The notes below the pieces were generated by a model. That model did not search any database. It was not told the DNA's origin and saw nothing but the letters and a program-made list of their open reading frames with translations. From an uncultured Treponema sp. (lineage in GTDB: Bacteria; Spirochaetota; Spirochaetia; Treponematales; Treponemataceae): a stretch of DNA of 64,000 bases. Shown piece by piece: positions 32,733 through 41,325 of the stretch (the first letter of the stretch is position 1; each line of letters begins with the position of its first letter). The DNA lies in contig CAMVJE010000007.1 in the NCBI GenBank assembly GCA_947167745.1, positions 3,894 to 67,893 on the forward strand. Direction: 5' to 3'. The position numbers were made by a program, and so were the translations under genes.

Positions 32733-35222
32733 TTACTCATCCTCCTCCCAGCCCCAGTCCCAGTGGAACTCTATCTCACCATCATTGGTGTTATGCAGTT
32801 CCCAATGGAGGCCGTCATCTTTACCGCCGTTATCTTTGCCAGTGCGCTCTCCTGCCCTAATGGTAGAGCTGCCGCTTGCACCACAAGTACTGCTCCACTC
32901 GCAAGTCCAGGTGTCCGTCGCGGGCGTATATGTGAATGTTGCCTTTACTTCCCCCAGATAGTCGTCATATTCACCGAAAGCGAACTTTTTACGATAACCA
33001 TAATCATCAATTTCATACGCTTTCCATTTTTGTTCAAAAACAAAAGGTTGGGTTCTGTCTACAAGTGTAGTAACTTTCTTAGTACAACTAGAGAATTTAC
33101 GTGGCCAATTGGTTACGCCATCATCTTCGCTTTCGTGAACTTTTGCTTCACCAAAACAATAAGTATTCTCTTCGTCATCATCCATTTCTACACCAACAAA
33201 GTGATTCCAAGAGCCTTGTATCCTAGTATCCACTGCATTAGTCATATTGAAAGCCTCAAAACCAAGACAACACTGAGTTGTCTTAAAATAAGATTTCTCA
33301 GCTTTGAGATATTCCCATTGTTGAGTAATTACTTTCTCTGATGTCATAGACCCAAAGTACCACATATAGTTCGGATCGTAGATACTGTCGTGGTCTTTTT
33401 TATCATATATGTAGTGTCCGTAGATGTTTAATTTTCCGTACCGACTGGCTTTAGTCTTGGCTTTCAACCGACCTATCTCCTTTATGTCGAGCTTAGTGGG
33501 GTCATCTTCTCTGGTTCCTGCATAAGCAAACAGAATGAGCACACAATCCGTTTTTGGGGGGGGATTAAGTATCACAGCGTAGCCACTGTTCAGAATCTGA
33601 GTTGTCAGTTTTTTACAGAAATACCCTTTGCTTCCCATGTCATTTTCAATATAGTCGCTGTCTGTTCTTATCTCATCTGCTGACACAAGAGGTGTCGTTG
33701 TATAATCATAGAGACTTTTTGCGACAAATATAAAATATCCTCCGTTTTCACCCGCCGCTTCTACACGCGAATCACCGCCATAGGAGTTCCATTTAATGTC
33801 TAAACCACCCAAATATGCTGATGCGTCAAGTCCTGTCACTTGGTTGTATGATGCAGAAATCTTCAGTTTATATTCTGTTTCAGCTTCAGCTAGTTTAATA
33901 CATATGTCATGCGAGCCTAAACTGAGCGGAATTGCTTCCGTCGGGACAATGTCTTTGTACTCGCCGTTGTCGAGTTTATACTTAACGACAGTACTTCCAC
34001 TTGACGACCTTGCTTTTAAATATATTTTCTCACCAGCAGTTAATGCACACTCGCCCTCATCATTGAATTTGAATTGAGTAAATTCACCGTATGCACTTGT
34101 CGCATAGCTGTATTCTACTGTTTCAAAATTTGCAACAAGCACGGTGTCCGAGGTAATCGGAGTGCTGAAGTCAAACGCAGTATCACAGATCGTATTACCG
34201 CCGTCCTCCGAAACATACCAGCCTGAAAAAAAATCGTCATCCCCATTAAAATAAATATTTTCTGGATTATCATCACTTGAAGGACGGCTATCCGGCTCTG
34301 GGTCTTGAGGCCTTTCAACGGTGTCGCCATACAGCACTGATACTTCTTTGATGTAGGCTGAATTATAGCCGCCACCGTAATTGTTACGGTTTTGGGTGAT
34401 CATAGACCTGAAAGTGACGGTATGTATGCTGGAAAGGTCTTTAATCACTGGATGCGATTCGCTTGTCTCCCCACTTGAAACTTGTGCGTATTCGCGCCAT
34501 TCGCCAAGCTTCAGTGTTTTGCCTTCGTCTCCCCAGAGCGTAAACACAACGACATAACTGCCTGCAGGAACAAGGCGGTTACTGAAGGTTGCCATGGTTG
34601 GATATTGTGAACTATAAACATTTTCACCCTGCATGATAATCTGTGATTCATCAAGATTTTTGAGGACTGCATCTGCGGCTTTGACCGTCTCCGGAACGGT
34701 GAGCTGGACAAACAATTCACCATAAGATTCTGACGAAAGACTGTTCAGTTCTAGCGTAAAGCTGAGGGAATTTGTTCCTGACATAATTGTCTTTCCTACT
34801 GTACCCTGCCAGCTATTGTTCCCATGTCGGGCAGTGAGCGTAAACATGTAAGTTGCTCCCGCTGTAACATTGATGCTTGCCCCTTCCATCTTGGTGACAG
34901 CATATGTATATTTAAGACCAACCTTCTCAGTTTCCCATGTCTTTTCTACTGGTACGGCGGCTACGGCATTTTCCGTCACAGGCGTGCCTTTGAGCGTAAT
35001 GCTGTCGAATGGGTAGCACTTTGTTCCGGATGTGGACCAATTTTCTCCCTGTTTATCTATCGTAGGAAAGGCCGTACGGCTCGCTTCGCTCAAAGAAATT
35101 GTGATGCAGGCTGAAGAGCCGTCTGTATGTTTGTCCTGTTGCTCTGCCGTATCAAAATCCGCGCAGGAAGCGAAAATCAGGACACAAAGCACCGCAAATG
35201 CTGACAGTATCTTTCGTTTCAT
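32733..35222 (-). CDS. Large surface lipoprotein with a Listeria-Bacteroides (InlB-type) repeat
   Basis: 829 residues from the ATG at 35222 (AAGGAGGA upstream). Lipoprotein signal KRKILSAFAVLCVLIFASC with the lipid cysteine at about 19. It contains at least one InlB-type repeat (FFSGWYVSEDGGNTICDTAFDFSTPITSDTVLVANF, about 335-375). The C-terminal half is Tyr/Trp-rich with no known domain and ends WGWEEDE. A run of eight C in the coding strand (33556-33563) lies within the codons for LNPPPK, giving a possible phase-variation site; the frame is intact here. Second gene after the lipoprotein at 35233. Confidence 0.8.
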   Translation of the reverse strand: MKRKILSAFAVLCVLIFASCADFDTAEQQDKHTDGSSACITISLSEASRTAFPTIDKQGENWSTSGTKCYPFDSITLKGTPVTENAVAAVPVEKTWETEKVGLKYTYAVTKMEGASINVTAGATYMFTLTARHGNNSWQGTVGKTIMSGTNSLSFTLELNSLSSESYGELFVQLTVPETVKAADAVLKNLDESQIIMQGENVYSSQYPTMATFSNRLVPAGSYVVVFTLWGDEGKTLKLGEWREYAQVSSGETSESHPVIKDLSSIHTVTFRSMITQNRNNYGGGYNSAYIKEVSVLYGDTVERPQDPEPDSRPSSDDNPENIYFNGDDDFFSGWYVSEDGGNTICDTAFDFSTPITSDTVLVANFETVEYSYATSAYGEFTQFKFNDEGECALTAGEKIYLKARSSSGSTVVKYKLDNGEYKDIVPTEAIPLSLGSHDICIKLAEAETEYKLKISASYNQVTGLDASAYLGGLDIKWNSYGGDSRVEAAGENGGYFIFVAKSLYDYTTTPLVSADEIRTDSDYIENDMGSKGYFCKKLTTQILNSGYAVILNPPPKTDCVLILFAYAGTREDDPTKLDIKEIGRLKAKTKASRYGKLNIYGHYIYDKKDHDSIYDPNYMWYFGSMTSEKVITQQWEYLKAEKSYFKTTQCCLGFEAFNMTNAVDTRIQGSWNHFVGVEMDDDEENTYCFGEAKVHESEDDGVTNWPRKFSSCTKKVTTLVDRTQPFVFEQKWKAYEIDDYGYRKKFAFGEYDDYLGEVKATFTYTPATDTWTCEWSSTCGASGSSTIRAGERTGKDNGGKDDGLHWELHNTNDGEIEFHWDWGWEEDE
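33556..33563 (-). repeat. C8 homopolymer inside a lipoprotein gene
   Basis: Eight consecutive G on the + strand (C8 in the coding strand) followed by A5. Gain or loss of one base would shift frame about two thirds of the way through the 829-codon gene. Confidence 0.7.
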
Positions 35223-35232
35223 ATTTTCCTCC

Positions 35233-36564
35233 TTATTCCTTAATTGCCGTAATTGAAATCTGTGTTCCACAAACTACATCAGTATTGTTCGTTGTATTCC
35301 TTTTCATTGCGAACAGTGAAACCTGATAGAATTTTCTCTGCATGAGTTTTATCTTTTGAATGGAAAGAACAGCACCATCCTCACTGACTGTCGCTCCCTC
35401 AAAAGAAGATGCCAGCACGCCGTCAATGCGCCATGTGTAGCCGCTGAAGCCATTAGCTGCAACAAGCGTGATTGTGTTGTAATCCTCTACCTGTTCTATG
35501 GTTATTTCTGGATTCTGTGTGAATTCAATGGTAACGGCGATTTCGGAATGAACCCATATAGCGGTGAGCGACATATTGCCAGCCGTGCCTTGTGGGATTA
35601 CTTCCATTTCCGATTCGTCGTCTGCGTTCTTCCAGCCTTTGAAAGTGTAGTCGCCCTCTTTTGTAGCAATGGGAAGCATTATTTCGCTTTCGATGGTGTA
35701 GGATGTCGCATAATCCTCGCTTACGAATGTGCCTCCGTCAAGGTTGTAGGTGATGGTATAGGTGATTGGAGTCCAATGCGCATAAACTGTTTTTGCACCT
35801 ATACTTTCCTTTTCTATTTTCTCCACCTTGTTTCCGCCAGTTTCTGAGTCAAACCAGCCTTCGAAGGTGTAGTAGTCTTTACTTGCCTCTATAAAAATTA
35901 CATCTTTTTCGCCTGTGTAGACTTCGGGATTCGGATTCTGTGCTCCCGTTGTGTTCTCATAGGTTATTTTGTAGCCCCATGCAACGTAAAGCGTTGTGTC
36001 CTCCGCTATATTCCATGCCGTACAGCCCTTGCCGTCCGCGCCGATGAACTTTGTTCCCTTTGCATACTGCTGTGTGTAGTAGCCGCCGAAGGAATCACTT
36101 CCCGTGGCAACTGGCAGGCTTTCAAGGTCGGGAAGCACTTCGTCGTAGGTGGCGGTGATTGTGCTTGTAGTTCCGTTGCCGTTGAACAGCGTGACCGTGT
36201 ATGTGTTCGGGGCGAAAGTTGCATTCACCGTTACATTTACCGCCGACATAACAAATGTGAACTCCTTAACGGTAACAGTTTCATCGCCTTTCTTTACCGT
36301 AACAGTTTCATCGCCTTTCTTTACCGTAAAAGTATCAAAATGATAGCCTTCATGTGCCGTTGCAGTGAGCGTGATTGTCTCGCCTTCTTTTGCACTTGCC
36401 TTACTCACACTTACAGTGCCGTTCTCAATGTCATCCGCAACTGTTACACTGTATGTTGCTGAATCCGGGACAGGCGTGCTCCCAGAATCCTCTGTATTGC
36501 ATCCAGAGAATGCTGCTGCAGCAAAGATAAAGCCAAGTACCGCAAGATGTTTTAACAATTTCAT
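35233..36564 (-). CDS. Lipoprotein with multiple InlB-type repeats
   Basis: 443 residues from the ATG at 36564; AGGAGG lies 9 bases upstream, while the ATG two codons earlier is too close to it. Signal MKLLKHLAVLGFIFAAAAFSGC with lipobox FSGC. Several Listeria-Bacteroides/InlB B-repeats (for example YTFEGWFDSETGGNKVEKIEK and ITYNLDGGTFVSEDYATSYTI, ending TLYVAWGY/TVYAHWTP). This suggests an extended surface protein. An exact 27-bp tandem duplication (36272-36325) repeats VKKGDETVT. It is followed by the second lipoprotein 10 bases after its stop, so the two form one operon. Confidence 0.87.
   Translation of the reverse strand: MKLLKHLAVLGFIFAAAAFSGCNTEDSGSTPVPDSATYSVTVADDIENGTVSVSKASAKEGETITLTATAHEGYHFDTFTVKKGDETVTVKKGDETVTVKEFTFVMSAVNVTVNATFAPNTYTVTLFNGNGTTSTITATYDEVLPDLESLPVATGSDSFGGYYTQQYAKGTKFIGADGKGCTAWNIAEDTTLYVAWGYKITYENTTGAQNPNPEVYTGEKDVIFIEASKDYYTFEGWFDSETGGNKVEKIEKESIGAKTVYAHWTPITYTITYNLDGGTFVSEDYATSYTIESEIMLPIATKEGDYTFKGWKNADDESEMEVIPQGTAGNMSLTAIWVHSEIAVTIEFTQNPEITIEQVEDYNTITLVAANGFSGYTWRIDGVLASSFEGATVSEDGAVLSIQKIKLMQRKFYQVSLFAMKRNTTNNTDVVCGTQISITAIKE
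36272..36325 (-). repeat. 27-bp tandem duplication in a lipoprotein gene
   Basis: Two adjacent identical 27-bp units (starting GTAACAGTTTCATCGCC on the + strand) encode two copies of a 9-residue unit. In-frame copy-number change is expected. Confidence 0.85.
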
Positions 36565-36604
36565 TTGCATAAGCCTCCTTTTGAAACGAAATTTAAAATA
36601 AATT

Positions 36605-36640
36605 CGTCCGAGGTTTGCCGCACACAGCAAACCTCGGACG
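36605..36640 (-). terminator. Hairpin between the 25-codon ORF and the lipoprotein operon
   Basis: Perfect 14-bp stem CGTCCGAGGTTTGC / GCAAACCTCGGACG with an 8-base loop. On the minus strand it is followed by AATTTATTTTAAATTT, a weak T tract, so termination is probably partial or conditional. Confidence 0.6.
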
Positions 36641-36646
36641 ATATCT

Positions 36647-36724
36647 TCAAAGAGAAAAAAGATTTAAAACAGTTTTATCTGTAAAGAAGTCCGCTCCAAT
36701 GGAGATTGTCTTTTCAAGATTCAT
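36647..36724 (-). CDS. Small ORF, 25 aa, leader of the lipoprotein operon
   Basis: Starts MNLEKTISIG and ends VLNLFSL. GAGGAG lies 9 bases before the ATG, and a good promoter (TTGAGA-16-TATAAT, 36784-36757) lies just upstream. Its stop is 7 bases before a strong hairpin, after which the lipoprotein gene begins. It has no obvious amino-acid bias of an attenuator peptide; the C-terminal half is hydrophobic. Either a leader peptide controlling the hairpin or a small functional peptide. Too short for homology to help by eye. Confidence 0.5.
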   Translation of the reverse strand: MNLEKTISIGADFFTDKTVLNLFSL

Positions 36725-36756
36725 AACAGGCTTCTCCTCTTTAACAAGATAAGAAT

Positions 36757-36784
36757 ATTATAATTCAATTCAAGAGTTTCTCAA
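36757..36784 (-). promoter_or_regulatory. Promoter of the small ORF/lipoprotein operon
   Basis: On the minus strand TTGAGA (36784-36779), 16-base spacer, TATAAT (36762-36757), about 33 bases before the small ORF. Confidence 0.65.
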
Positions 36785-36886
36785 GAAAAAAATAAGAAAA
36801 ATATAAGAACCTTTACCGGCAGAACCTATAGTCAAAATCAGATTTTTCCGATAATATTGTTAGGCTGTTTTTGCTTGTGGGGCAAA

Positions 36887-36990
36887 AGCGGTTCTCTGGA
36901 GAGTCCTCACGATGGGGTGAGGCGCCGAAGGGTTAAGATTATTACAATCGATATCTCAGGCACAAAGGACAGGGCGAAAGAAGTTCCAAT
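36887..36990 (+). ncRNA. Glycine riboswitch (single aptamer)
   Basis: Conserved glycine-aptamer core in order: CTGGAGAGTCC (36896), GCGCCGAAGGG (36922), then ATCTCAGGCACAAAGGACAG (36953-36972), with closing P1 sequences GGTTCT...AAGAAGTTCC. A second full aptamer is not present; CTCTTTGGAGAG (36995-37006) may be a ghost-aptamer remnant. It lies upstream of an AGCS-type amino-acid symporter, a standard target. Confidence 0.9.
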
Positions 36991-37002
36991 CCTACTCTTT
37001 GG

Positions 37003-37043
37003 AGAGTTTGTTTCGATTTTCGGGGCAAACTCTATTTTCTTTT
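37003..37043 (+). terminator. Riboswitch expression-platform terminator
   Basis: AGAGTTTG / CAAACTCT stem followed by ATTTTCTTTT. The left arm overlaps CTCTTTGGAGAG, so an alternative antiterminator pairing is possible; glycine binding would then permit symporter expression. Confidence 0.65.
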
Positions 37044-37059
37044 AAATGGGGATTTAAAA

Positions 37060-38538
37060 ATGTTTGACCAAATCCTTAACTCAATCGACGATGTTGTCTG
37101 GGGAATTCCGACCATCGTCCTCATTCTTGCAACCGGCCTTGTTCTTACGATTCGGGCAAGAGGCTTGCAGTTCACAAAACTTGGACGAGCATTCCGCTCA
37201 ATTTTCAAAGAAAATGAAGGTCGCGGAGAGCTTTCGGGATTTTCTGCTCTTTGTACAGCACTTTCTGCAACAATCGGAACTGGTAACATCGTTGGTGTCG
37301 CGACGGCTATCGCCGCAGGAGGCCCCGGAGCCCTTTTCTGGATGTGGGTTGCGGCAATTCTTGGAACAGCAACAAAATTCGCTGAGTGTATGCTTGCAAT
37401 CAAATACCGTGAAGTAAAAGAAGACGGTCATGTTTTGGGCGGCCCATTCTACACAATCGAAAAAGGTATGGGAAAAAGCTGGAAGTGGCTTGCAATCCTT
37501 TTCGCAATTTTCGGAGTTCTTGCAGGTCTTCTGGGAATTGGTACAATGACCCAAATCAACGGTATCACTTCTGCCGTAAACATGGCATTTGACCCGAACA
37601 ATACGAACATCGCTTTCACAATCGGCGAAAATTCATACACCTGGGCAACTGTAATCGGCGGCGCAGTTGTCACAATCTGTGCGGCTCTGGTAATCCTGGG
37701 CGGTCTCAAACGAATCTCAAAAGTCGCAGAAAAAGTCGTTCCGGCAATGGCTGTCATTTACATTTTCATGGGCATCGCAGTTTTAATCATGAACGCAACA
37801 AAAGTTCCTGCAGCTTTTGCCTTGATTTTCAAATCAGCATTTGGTTCCTCTGCTGTAACCGCCGGTGTTTCAGGCTACATCATCAAGATGGTTCTGGATT
37901 CAATGCAGAAAGGTATTGCCCGGGGAATTTTCTCAAACGAGGCTGGCCTTGGTTCTGCTCCAATCGCAGCTGCTCCAGTTCAGACAAATGAACCTGTTGA
38001 GCAGGGCCTGGTCAACATGACGGGAACTGTAATCGACACTCTCATCGTCTGTACAATGACCGGCCTTGCAATCGTAATCGCTTTTTACGGAGATATTATT
38101 GCGCCAGGCGGAATCGTTTTTGAAACAGTCGAAGGTAAACTTGCCATGATTTCTACCTGGAATAAGGGACTTGAAGGTGCAAATCTTACGGCAGCTGCTT
38201 TCTCCCGTGTTCTTGGCGGCGACGGCGTTTCGGTTCAGTTCCTGCTTATGCTCTGTTTGGCATTCTTCGCATTCACCACGATTTTGGGCTGGGACTACTA
38301 CTCAGAAAAGTGCTTGGAATATCTCACCAATGGCCGCATGAAGCTGGTCTTCATCTATCGCCTGGTTTACATCGCCGCAATCGCAATCGGCCCCTACTTC
38401 ACAGTTAACGCTGTATTCACCATCGCTGACATCACCAATGGTCTCATGGCAATTCCAAACTGTATCTCGCTGATTGTTTTGAGCGGAGTCGTTGCAGAAG
38501 AAACAAAAAAATACTTTGCAAAATATCCGACACTTTAA
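37060..38538 (+). CDS. Sodium:alanine/glycine symporter (AGCS family)
   Basis: 492 residues with about ten membrane helices. AGCS signatures: SATIGTGNIVGVATAIAAGGPGALFWMW and KFAECMLAIKYRE near the N-terminus, GIARGIFSNEAGLGSAPIAAA in the middle. Imports glycine or alanine with sodium across the inner membrane. The glycine riboswitch upstream points to glycine as substrate or signal. Monocistronic: a terminator (38590-38624) follows. Confidence 0.95.
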   Translation: MFDQILNSIDDVVWGIPTIVLILATGLVLTIRARGLQFTKLGRAFRSIFKENEGRGELSGFSALCTALSATIGTGNIVGVATAIAAGGPGALFWMWVAAILGTATKFAECMLAIKYREVKEDGHVLGGPFYTIEKGMGKSWKWLAILFAIFGVLAGLLGIGTMTQINGITSAVNMAFDPNNTNIAFTIGENSYTWATVIGGAVVTICAALVILGGLKRISKVAEKVVPAMAVIYIFMGIAVLIMNATKVPAAFALIFKSAFGSSAVTAGVSGYIIKMVLDSMQKGIARGIFSNEAGLGSAPIAAAPVQTNEPVEQGLVNMTGTVIDTLIVCTMTGLAIVIAFYGDIIAPGGIVFETVEGKLAMISTWNKGLEGANLTAAAFSRVLGGDGVSVQFLLMLCLAFFAFTTILGWDYYSEKCLEYLTNGRMKLVFIYRLVYIAAIAIGPYFTVNAVFTIADITNGLMAIPNCISLIVLSGVVAEETKKYFAKYPTL

Positions 38539-38589
38539 TTAATGCAGAATTTATAATGCATAATTCATAATTTTGCAGTGGAAAATTGG

Positions 38590-38624
38590 CACCGGACGGG
38601 CACATGGCTTGTCCGGTGTTTTTT
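38590..38624 (+). terminator. Rho-independent terminator
   Basis: CACCGGAC / GTCCGGTG stem, 13-base loop, T6. It ends the symporter transcript in the gap to the convergent OMP gene. Confidence 0.85.
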
Positions 38625-38634
38625 ATGAGAGGAA

Positions 38635-39378
38635 TTAATGGAAAGTGTATCTGTAGCCGGCTGACATTAAGAAAACTTTTCTTGTGCCGACTTTATCGCC
38701 GTCAGATTTCAGCTCGCCTAAGTCAATCATGTAGCGGGCATTCAATACGAGGGCAGATTTTTTGCTGAAATTAAAGGCGAAATCTGCTCCGAATGCAGTT
38801 CCAAAGATGAAGGCATTGTCTAAATCATCACTTCTTTCGCTTGAATTTTCGATAACTGTTACGCCGTTTAACTTTCCCTTTGCATCTATCTCCTGCTTTA
38901 TTTTACTTATGGGGAATGAGAGATAAATGCCGGCCTGAGGAGTGAATTCAAAGAATCCGCCTTTGTTTACCGTAAAAGTTACGAGGAATGGAAGTTCCAT
39001 TGTTGTGTAGGTGACTTTATCTTTAGCCTCTATTTTTGTCGTGCCAGATTTTGTTTCTACAGTAAGTTCCGTTCCGTTGTTGAACAAAAATCCTAATTCA
39101 GTCTGCAAACCGAGGGCTGGAATCTTCTCAAAGCTGTAGTTGCCCCAAAGTGCAAAACCGCCGCACAAAATCGTTTTGTTATCGACATCTGTTGAAGAAT
39201 ACGGAAAACCTTTAGCTATCATTATTGCATTAAGTTCATTTCCTAATTTTTTTTTCGTTTCATCTGCAATAGTCATGTCGCTGACACCCAGTGAACCACG
39301 GACACCGAAAGAGAGTTGTGCGAAAGAGCTTGAAAGAAGTAGTGCTCCCACAACTAAAGTCGTAATCAATTTTTTCAT
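38635..39378 (-). CDS. Outer-membrane beta-barrel protein (OMP_b-brl type)
   Basis: 247 residues from the ATG at 39378 (AGGAGC upstream; the longer frame to 39468 has no SD). Signal peptide KKLITTLVVGALLLSSSFA, then alternating beta-strand sequence (LSFGVRGSLGVSDMTI ... GFFEFTPQAGIYLSFPI ... ALVLNARYMIDLGEL) ending in aromatic YRYTFH. This is typical of small 8-strand porT/OmpX-like barrels. It is divergent from an XRE regulator with a palindrome between them, so probably controlled by it. Confidence 0.85.
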   Translation of the reverse strand: MKKLITTLVVGALLLSSSFAQLSFGVRGSLGVSDMTIADETKKKLGNELNAIMIAKGFPYSSTDVDNKTILCGGFALWGNYSFEKIPALGLQTELGFLFNNGTELTVETKSGTTKIEAKDKVTYTTMELPFLVTFTVNKGGFFEFTPQAGIYLSFPISKIKQEIDAKGKLNGVTVIENSSERSDDLDNAFIFGTAFGADFAFNFSKKSALVLNARYMIDLGELKSDGDKVGTRKVFLMSAGYRYTFH

Positions 39379-39430
39379 ATAAAGCTCCTTTTCGTTATAA
39401 TTTGCGTAATAACTTTGAATATTACTTAAA

Positions 39431-39447
39431 TATAACAATCTGTTATA
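39431..39447. promoter_or_regulatory. Candidate operator between OMP and XRE genes
   Basis: Perfect palindrome TATAACAATCTGTTATA (7-bp arms, 3-bp spacer). GTAATA/TATTAC and TACGC/GCGTA inverted repeats flank it. Likely bound by the XRE protein. Confidence 0.55.
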
Positions 39448-39510
39448 AGGGTAGCACACATTTAACAATCATTCAATCAGAAATTACGCACTTTAGCGTA
39501 TTATGAAAAC

Positions 39511-39852
39511 ATGAGTTTTAGAGAGAATCTAAAATCTGAATTAGTTTTCCGCGGTATTCTGGTAAAAGAGCTTTCTGCCAAAACAGGAATAAATAAAAGG
39601 ACTCTGGACAATTATCTGCGGGAAAAAAGCAGTACTCCTCCCGCTGACATAGCCGTAAAAATCGCCGATGCTTTGGGCGTTTCCGTGGAATTTTTAGTTA
39701 CAGGCACGGATAAAAAGTCTTCGCTCAGCCCGGAAGAACGCTATTCAGCAGATGTGCGAATTCTCGCCAAAAAACTTTCAGCAATGACCGAAAACGAGAA
39801 AAAATTAGTCACTGCCCTTGTCGAAGAAATTGAACGGCAGAGAATTTGCTAG
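39511..39852 (+). CDS. XRE-family transcriptional regulator
   Basis: 113 residues. Helix-turn-helix at about 16-65 (LVKELSAKTGINKRTLDNYLREKSSTPPADIAVKIADALGVSVEFLVTG), then a short helical tail (ILAKKLSAMTENEKKLVTALVEEIE) likely for dimerisation. Cytoplasmic DNA-binding protein, divergent from the OMP gene. hisD begins 84 bases later but probably belongs to a separate unit. Confidence 0.9.
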   Translation: MSFRENLKSELVFRGILVKELSAKTGINKRTLDNYLREKSSTPPADIAVKIADALGVSVEFLVTGTDKKSSLSPEERYSADVRILAKKLSAMTENEKKLVTALVEEIERQRIC

Positions 39853-39935
39853 TAATCTCCGCTAAAATTCGCTATATTAAACTCGCGGGTTTTATTAGCT
39901 TTTTAATGACGCACATCCATGTGCTAGGTGGAATA

Positions 39936-41297
39936 ATGATAAAAATACAGTCCTACGCTGAAATTGAGCAAGATTTTTTTGATGGTCGTGATTTTGGCGC
40001 TTCTATTGATATTGTAAAAGATGTGCTTTCCGATGTTAAGAATCGGGGAGATGCGGCTTTGGCTGAGTACGGCGCAAAATTCGATGTGTCGGCGCCTTCT
40101 TCCCTTGAAATCCCACAGTCTGAGCTAAAGGCTGCTGCTGAGAAAATGCAGAGGGAAAATCCTGAGCTTTACAAGGCGATTGAATATTCTCACGACCTGG
40201 CCCTTCGCTTTGCAAAAAAACAGCGTGAGTCTTTTGATGATTTTGAAGTTGAGCTTACTGAAGGCGTTTTTACGGGGCAGAAAAATATTCCTGTTGACCG
40301 GGTCGGCGTTTATGTTCCTGCCGGTCGTTTTCCGCTTGTTTCAACCGTTGTGATGACCATTACTCCAGCGGTGGCGGCAGGCGTTAAGGAAGTGATTTTG
40401 TGTACTCCTCCCCGCGTTCACCCGGAGGATAAGGCTGCGGCTGAAAAAGCCGGCACTGGAATTCCAGGAAAGCCTTTCATTGGCGGAAAGCCTTATGCTG
40501 ACGAAAACATTATGGCGGCGGCTTACATTTGCGGCGTAACAAAAGCTTTTGCTTGCGGTGGAGCTCAGGCAATCGGAGCCATGGCTTTTGGCACTCAGTC
40601 TGTTCCCCGAACGGATGTAATCGTAGGCCCCGGCAATAAATTCGTCGCAGAGGCAAAAAAGCTGGTTTACGGCACTGTTGGCATCGACATGGTGGCAGGC
40701 CCCACAGAAGTTTTCATCATTGCGGACAAATCAGCGAATCCTTCTTGGGTTGCCGCTGACCTTTTGGCTCAGGCAGAGCACGACATTGTAGCCCAGCCGG
40801 TCATGGCCACTGATTCAGAAGCATTGGCAAAGGCCGTGGCAGAAGAAATCGAAAAACAGCTTAGCACGCTTCCCACAAAGGCAACGGCAGAGCAGAGCAT
40901 AAAAAATTGCGGAAGAATCATCATCTGCAAGAATCTTGAAGAAGCGGCTGAATGTGCCAACAAAAAAGCCCCTGAGCATCTGGAGCTTGCCATGGAAGAG
41001 GGAGCGGCGCGGGATAAAATCGCTTCCCTCGTCCACAATTACGGCTCGCTTTTCATCGGTCACGGAAGCGCGGAAGTCTTCGGCGACTATGCGGCCGGCC
41101 TCAATCACACTTTGCCAACCAGCGGAAGTGCGAGATTCACCGGCGGTTTGAGCGTCAGAGTCTTCTTGAAGACTGTCACAACTTTGCGCACAATCCCCGG
41201 CTCAAAGGGCGCGATTGCTTCGGCAGAGGCTTCAGGCGTTCTTGGAGATGCGGAAGGACTGGCCGGTCACGCGCGGGCGGCACGAATCAGATTGTAA
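39936..41297 (+). CDS. hisD: Histidinol dehydrogenase (HisD)
   Basis: 453 residues from the ATG at 39936 (AGGTGG upstream; the frame is open to 39846). Oxidises histidinol to histidine in the last two steps of the pathway, with zinc and NAD. Signatures: VPVDRVGVYVPAG-like NIPVDRVGVYVPAGRFPL, FACGGAQAIGAMAFGT, VDVIVGPGN-type TDVIVGPGNKFVAEAKK, AEHDIVAQ and the C-terminal GDYAAGLNHTLPTSGSARF. A small palindrome GCACATCCATGTGC lies just before the SD. Separated from hisGB by 21 kb. Confidence 0.96.
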   Translation: MIKIQSYAEIEQDFFDGRDFGASIDIVKDVLSDVKNRGDAALAEYGAKFDVSAPSSLEIPQSELKAAAEKMQRENPELYKAIEYSHDLALRFAKKQRESFDDFEVELTEGVFTGQKNIPVDRVGVYVPAGRFPLVSTVVMTITPAVAAGVKEVILCTPPRVHPEDKAAAEKAGTGIPGKPFIGGKPYADENIMAAAYICGVTKAFACGGAQAIGAMAFGTQSVPRTDVIVGPGNKFVAEAKKLVYGTVGIDMVAGPTEVFIIADKSANPSWVAADLLAQAEHDIVAQPVMATDSEALAKAVAEEIEKQLSTLPTKATAEQSIKNCGRIIICKNLEEAAECANKKAPEHLELAMEEGAARDKIASLVHNYGSLFIGHGSAEVFGDYAAGLNHTLPTSGSARFTGGLSVRVFLKTVTTLRTIPGSKGAIASAEASGVLGDAEGLAGHARAARIRL

Positions 41298-41325
41298 GAT
41301 TCAGAAAGAGGAATTGGAGAATATT

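Noticed and set aside
32573..33341. Plus-strand frames over the lipoprotein 3' end and GC-repeat
   Set aside because: Antisense of a signal-peptide lipoprotein gene plus repeat sequence; no coding character.
36272..36325. CRISPR-like repeat
   Set aside because: Only two adjacent units with no spacers, inside a coding sequence; no cas genes or arrays were seen in the window.
38540..38575. AATGCATAATTCATAATT repeats here and at 54637-54665 as regulatory sites
   Set aside because: Both lie directly after stop codons and are simple AT-rich dispersed repeats; no consistent relation to promoters.
39906..39936. hisD start at 39906 giving MTHIHVLGG, or a histidine-rich leader peptide
   Set aside because: Only two His codons and no SD; AGGTGG before 39936 marks the real start, and the apparent leader is the palindrome GCACATCCATGTGC read as codons.
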